64,000 nucleotides of DNA from Sphingomonas sp. PL-96. GTDB lineage: Bacteria > Pseudomonadota > Alphaproteobacteria > Sphingomonadales > Sphingomonadaceae. Under the pieces are notes generated by a model that worked only from the letters and a program-made list of their open reading frames with translations, ran no database searches and was not told the origin of the DNA. Positions within the stretch are counted from its first letter, which is position 1; the number at the start of each line of letters is the position of its first letter. The DNA is taken from the NCBI RefSeq assembly GCF_020707215.1, contig NZ_JAJFET010000008.1, positions 1-64,000 of the forward strand, given 5' to 3'. The position numbers and the translations under genes were made by a program. Shown here piece after piece: positions 60,917 through 64,000 of this stretch.

Positions 60917-61444
60917 GTGCCCGAAATCGTTCGATGGCTAGAAACGCATGAGAGCCTGTCAGGCTGGGCGCAGTTTTTAGGCGCCATGCTTGCGCTGCTA
61001 CTAACCTATTTTACGGCTTTTGCACCAATGTGGAGACGTAAAAAGCAGCTAAGAATGGCAGCAGCAAGGTTGCTGTCTAATGGGTTTGAGGTTGTTGAAA
61101 GCTACCACTACACATCCGAAAACTTTCTTCCGACATCGCTTTCTCTCAGGTTTGCGATATCGACTATGAAAAGTGTCGCTAACGAAATTGATCGCTTCCC
61201 GGTATACGAGCTGGACGACCAAGGACCTCGCTCCCTAGCCCGTCATCTAGTCGCCGTTGCGGGGACGCTAAGGGGTCTAGAACTGTACCTAGACGCCTTG
61301 GACCCCGGCACGGGAGACACAACAATTTCTGCCGAAGACAGGGATGCGATGCGAACGTTCCTAGCTGAGCGGCTTGCTCTCTTTCGCGACATGTTTTCCG
61401 GGAAGGAACTCAAACGCCCAGTCTGGCCACAGGAGAATAACTAG
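60917..61444 (+). CDS. Single-TM membrane protein, unknown function
   Basis: A 175-residue protein from GTG 60917. One TM helix near the N-terminus (FLGAMLALLLTYFTAFAPMW) is followed by a basic RRKKQ and a cytoplasmic helical domain (MAAARLLSNGFEVVESYHY ... LAERLALFRDMFSGKE). I recognise no family. It lies in the low-GC island between the recombinase and the XRE regulator. Confidence 0.55.
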   Translation: MPEIVRWLETHESLSGWAQFLGAMLALLLTYFTAFAPMWRRKKQLRMAAARLLSNGFEVVESYHYTSENFLPTSLSLRFAISTMKSVANEIDRFPVYELDDQGPRSLARHLVAVAGTLRGLELYLDALDPGTGDTTISAEDRDAMRTFLAERLALFRDMFSGKELKRPVWPQENN

Positions 61445-61557
61445 GACGACACGGCAGACGGGACGGGAGCGCACGCCGGATCAGTGACACACCGTTCAGC
61501 GGTGCGGAGAATGCGGGCGACGCATCGCAAACTCAGACACCCGCCTCGGGCACAAAC

Positions 61558-61812
61558 CTACGATACGAGCGGCTCTATCATCTGTGCGGGGTCGCAGCCT
61601 AAGGCGCGTGCAACGTCTACGAACTCGACCACGTCCAGCCGCCTCTCTCCCGTTTCGTATCGGGAGACAAACTGCTGATGCCGATTGAGCAAGGCTGCCA
61701 ATGCGGCCTGCGACAAGCCCATACTTTTCCGAGCGGCGACTAGTTGCCCCACCAAGTCCCGATACCGAGGGTTGGCGATCCCTTTACCAGCCGGTGACTC
61801 CTTGCTCGTCAT
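61558..61812 (-). CDS. XRE-family HTH transcriptional regulator
   Basis: The 84-residue protein is almost entirely a Cro/CI HTH: LVGQLVAARKSMGLSQAALAALL, then NRHQQFVSRYETGERRLDVVEFVDVARALG. It lacks a dimerisation or sensor domain. Such short XRE proteins act as repressors on mobile elements or as antitoxins. It is divergent from the next small secreted gene (77 bp gap), which it might control. Confidence 0.85.
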   Translation of the reverse strand: MTSKESPAGKGIANPRYRDLVGQLVAARKSMGLSQAALAALLNRHQQFVSRYETGERRLDVVEFVDVARALGCDPAQMIEPLVS

Positions 61813-61889
61813 CCGGGAGGCTGTGCGACCGCTTGCCGTCTACACAAAAACCGTGTGAAGTGCTCCCGGTCTATTAAGGGGGGAATGGA

Positions 61890-62192
61890 ATGAAGCGGTT
61901 CGGTGCAGGCATATGGGTCGGTGGAGCGCTGTTGATGCTGGCGAGCCCATCCGATGCCGGCCCGCCAATCGTGGGGCGGTACAAAACAGAAGTGGAAGGA
62001 CGGAAGTACCGGGTGCTCGTTTACAAGGACGACACGGTGAAGGTGGCGCTTGGGGGCGTGTTCGGCCCAGGCGTCAGCATCCAATTGCGCGACAAGATGC
62101 GCCGGGCCGTCGAGGCGACTACGCACTGCGCGATTGTGGATGACTTTTGGCTCGATGGTAAGCTTAGCGGCAAACTGAGTTGCGCGCAGTAG
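61890..62192 (+). CDS. Small secreted protein, unknown function
   Basis: A 100-residue protein from ATG 61890 with a strong SD (AAGGGGGG). It has a signal peptide (FGAGIWVGGALLMLASPSDA) and a compact mature domain of about 77 residues: beta-strand-like YKTEVEGRKYRVLVYKDDTVKVALGGVF, then a helix and two Cys (HCAIVDD, LSCAQ) likely bridged. The family is not recognised. Confidence 0.55.
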   Translation: MKRFGAGIWVGGALLMLASPSDAGPPIVGRYKTEVEGRKYRVLVYKDDTVKVALGGVFGPGVSIQLRDKMRRAVEATTHCAIVDDFWLDGKLSGKLSCAQ

Positions 62193-62203
62193 GCGGGCGC
62201 GGG

Positions 62204-63112
62204 GTGGCTGGTCTGCCGGATACCGACTTTGTTGTGTCTCTTACCGGTGGCGTACAAACTTTCGTCCCCACTTCCGAGAGGGGTAGGTCGTGGTTGGCGG
62301 CATCCGGGAAGGGCGCGGTCAATGAAGACGGCGCGCTTGTTGCTGAACGCGACACTGCGTCCGCAGCCACTTTCCAGGACCTCCTAGACCGAAAAGGGTT
62401 CAAATGTTCATCACCAGAGGGCGCGGAGATACGGCACCGACCAGTGCCGGTTAAGCCAGGCGGCTGGACGTTCGGTTGCTTAGCGATGCTCATTGCAGCC
62501 GCAGCCCTGCCCCTGATTGGCGCAGTCTATGTAGTTGGTCGCCTTCTCGGACCTGGCGTTGCCGCTATCGCTATAGGAATTGTCGTAGCGCTGGCGACGG
62601 CTGGCGCGCTGTTAACGTGGATGCAGTCCGATGCGACAAAGGCATTCCGCAAGAAGCTGGCCTCCTTGAACTTCCAGCCGGATGCGCTTGAATGGTGTGG
62701 TGCCGGCACGCTGATTGCGATCGACAAGAGTAGCCGGCGGCTGGCGATTCAGGCATCGGGAGCGCTGATGCTTCGCGACTTCGATACGCTAGTAGGCGTC
62801 GAAATTGAAGAGGACGGGGCGACTATACAGAAGACCGATCGCGGTAGTCAGCTTGGTGGAGCGCTGGTCGGAGGTTTGATCGCTGGCCCTGCTGGCCTCA
62901 TTGTGGGTGGTCTAAGCGGCACAAGGAGAACCGAAAACCGGGTGCGGGCTGTAACCCTCAACATATTCACCCGCGATACCACCAACCCTACTCTGAAACT
63001 GTCATTCTTGAATGATCCGTCGGGCGCTATGGCCACGTCAGAGACATACAAGGCTGCCCGATTGCAGGCTCAAGAGTGGTACAGCCGTATCAGAGCGGTG
63101 ATTGAGACTTAG
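62204..63112 (+). CDS. Two-TM protein with glycine-zipper domain, unknown function
   Basis: About 302 residues from GTG 62204 (TTG 62180 is also open). It has a hydrophilic N-terminal region, two adjacent TM helices (LAMLIAAAALPLIGAVYVVGRLL and AAIAIGIVVALATAGALLTW), then a beta-rich domain that includes GALMLRDFDTLVGVEIEEDG. That part resembles a PH-like domain, and a Gly-rich GGALVGGLIAGPAGLIVGGLSG glycine zipper follows. Similar proteins occur in phages and integrated elements. It is 11 bp after the small secreted gene, so probably co-expressed. Confidence 0.55.
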   Translation: MAGLPDTDFVVSLTGGVQTFVPTSERGRSWLAASGKGAVNEDGALVAERDTASAATFQDLLDRKGFKCSSPEGAEIRHRPVPVKPGGWTFGCLAMLIAAAALPLIGAVYVVGRLLGPGVAAIAIGIVVALATAGALLTWMQSDATKAFRKKLASLNFQPDALEWCGAGTLIAIDKSSRRLAIQASGALMLRDFDTLVGVEIEEDGATIQKTDRGSQLGGALVGGLIAGPAGLIVGGLSGTRRTENRVRAVTLNIFTRDTTNPTLKLSFLNDPSGAMATSETYKAARLQAQEWYSRIRAVIET

Positions 63113-63628
63113 GATGCTGGCAGTCTCTTAGTTTGTATTTTTATGCGGTGGTACTGGGCGGCTTAAATACCTTCGAGGCCGGGCGACGGCGGCACCGGGT
63201 TCGGATCGCACAATCCCCTACAGGGTGTCAGCAGGCGGTACCGGTGATCCAAGGTGCGAAATTCCGCCTATATTAGGCCGCTACAGGCCCGTTAGCCCTG
63301 GTGGTGGTGCTGGGCTCTGTTGCCGCATGGAGTGATCCAGCGGGCATTTATTGATGCATTAGAGCGGCGCGGGCGCCGGTGTCGTTGGATGCCGTGCAAG
63401 CTCGCCGTTTTCGTATGCGCGCGGGCAGCGCCCGTGTCATCATCAATAGCAAGGCACGCCCCGCCCTTTTCCATAACCCCGCGCCCGCCGGTTCGCAGCC
63501 TCCACGCCGATTGCAGGAACATCGATGTCTTAGAGTTATAGCCGAAGCTGCTAAGGCATGCCTTCTTAGCCAAACACCCAATATTCGGGAAAGCTCACAC
63601 GACCTGTTCGCTTTAGCCATAGGCGTTC
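63113..63628. other. Intergenic stretch, no gene supported
   Basis: This 516-bp region has short overlapping frames only, none with a good SD or recognisable protein. It contains GGCTCTGTTGC at 63313-63323, which is reminiscent of IS6-family ends, but no transposase or matching second end. Confidence 0.4.
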
Positions 63629-64000
63629 TTACGAATTGCTACGTCGCCTAATGCGCTGCCCCTCAGATACTAGCTGAGCTGACAACATATACGATTGTAC
63701 CGTAGGTTTTGTCAGCTGCCTTCGGAATTCATTGCCGTCCATACCGGCAGCTTCATAGACTTGCTTCTTACGCACTTCTTCTACGCCCGCTAGAAACAGC
63801 TTCTTTAGCGCAGCGATAACCGCACCCGCATGCCCAGCCGGCACCTTTTCCTTGTCTGGACCCCATTTGCTGATTTGCGCACCTGGGAAGGTTTCAGCAA
63901 GAAGGCGCTCCGCATTATTCTTTGGGCTAGCTACGATGTATACGTTGCACTCTCCCGCAACGCCATTGACGCTGTTCCGCGCATTACCACGGAGGATCGC
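63629..64000 (-). CDS. C-terminal part of an unknown protein, cut by the right edge
   Basis: A minus-strand frame is open from the right edge to a stop at 63629 (at least 123 codons; the start lies outside). Visible segments, N to C, include ILRGNARNSVNGVAGECNVY, IVASPKNNAERLLAETFPGA, AVIAALKKLFLAGVEEVRKKQV and MDGNEFRRQLTKPTVQSYML. The end is basic (RIRRRSNS). I recognise no family. The frame is coding-like and continues the island. Confidence 0.6.
   Translation of the reverse strand, partial: AILRGNARNSVNGVAGECNVYIVASPKNNAERLLAETFPGAQISKWGPDKEKVPAGHAGAVIAALKKLFLAGVEEVRKKQVYEAAGMDGNEFRRQLTKPTVQSYMLSAQLVSEGQRIRRRSNS

Noticed and set aside
60724..60987. 87-codon minus-strand frame between recombinase and the TM protein
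   Set aside because: It overlaps the start of the better-supported plus-strand gene and has no SD or domain.
63313..63323. GGCTCTGTTGC resembling an IS6-family terminal repeat
   Set aside because: Only 11 bases match from memory; there is no transposase, no opposite end and no target duplication in view.

Overview
The window is high-GC alphaproteobacterial chromosome, most likely from a Sphingomonas-like member of the Sphingomonadales. The evidence is the tRNA-Trp(CCA)–secE–nusG block, an NDUFA12-type complex I accessory subunit, DUF2155, DUF192 and DUF6481 proteins, two large TonB-dependent receptors, and -10 boxes of the GCTA type known from alphaproteobacterial housekeeping promoters. This assignment is by inference from gene content; no database search was possible.

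Layout. 1-6310: a perfect hairpin, small envelope proteins, aat, a minus-strand chain (recX; then double cold-shock protein–DUF192; then NDUFA12–DUF2155) and a fatty acyl-AMP ligase. 6386-8194: tRNA-Trp, a YqaA/DedA membrane protein, secE and nusG. 8195-13830: an insertion between nusG and rplK with an RloC/PrrC-like ABC ATPase divergent from a cysteine-cluster protein, a double-HTH (terminase-small-subunit-like) protein, DUF6481 and a spermidine-synthase-like protein. 14007-15135: rplK-rplA. 15287-19061: a TonB receptor and an L,D-transpeptidase. 19481-20437: rplJ-rplL. 20764-22050: a Pro-rich membrane protein. 22414-30895: rpoB-rpoC behind a clear promoter and a strongly structured leader. 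The normally compact secE–nusG–rplKAJL–rpoBC cluster is thus split into four units, three of which end in strong intrinsic terminators, each with its own candidate promoter.

31059-44056 holds a TorF-like porin, an S10 peptidase, an ABC-F ATPase, a CDF metal transporter, a BaiN/HI0933 flavoprotein, a hypoxanthine-DNA glycosylase-like protein, a 57-residue protein, a YcbB-type L,D-transpeptidase, a second TonB receptor and a DUF218 protein. 44405-48642 is a small oxidation cluster (aldehyde dehydrogenase, GMC oxidoreductase, 3-hydroxyisobutyrate-dehydrogenase family). 48747-55838 is a MacAB-like efflux operon, with a decayed second permease at its end, divergent from a response regulator/histidine kinase pair that probably controls it.

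At 56072 the sequence changes. A tRNA-Val(GAC) 3' part without a D arm is followed by visibly AT-richer DNA to the right edge. This looks like a genomic island carrying a 1032-residue HD + Hsp90-like (GHKL) ATPase protein coupled to a small three-TM protein, a serine recombinase, an XRE regulator, several unknown small or membrane proteins and a gene running off the edge. The HD–GHKL/membrane pair and the RloC-like ATPase with its cysteine-cluster neighbour are the two best candidates for unusual (probably anti-phage or conflict) systems.
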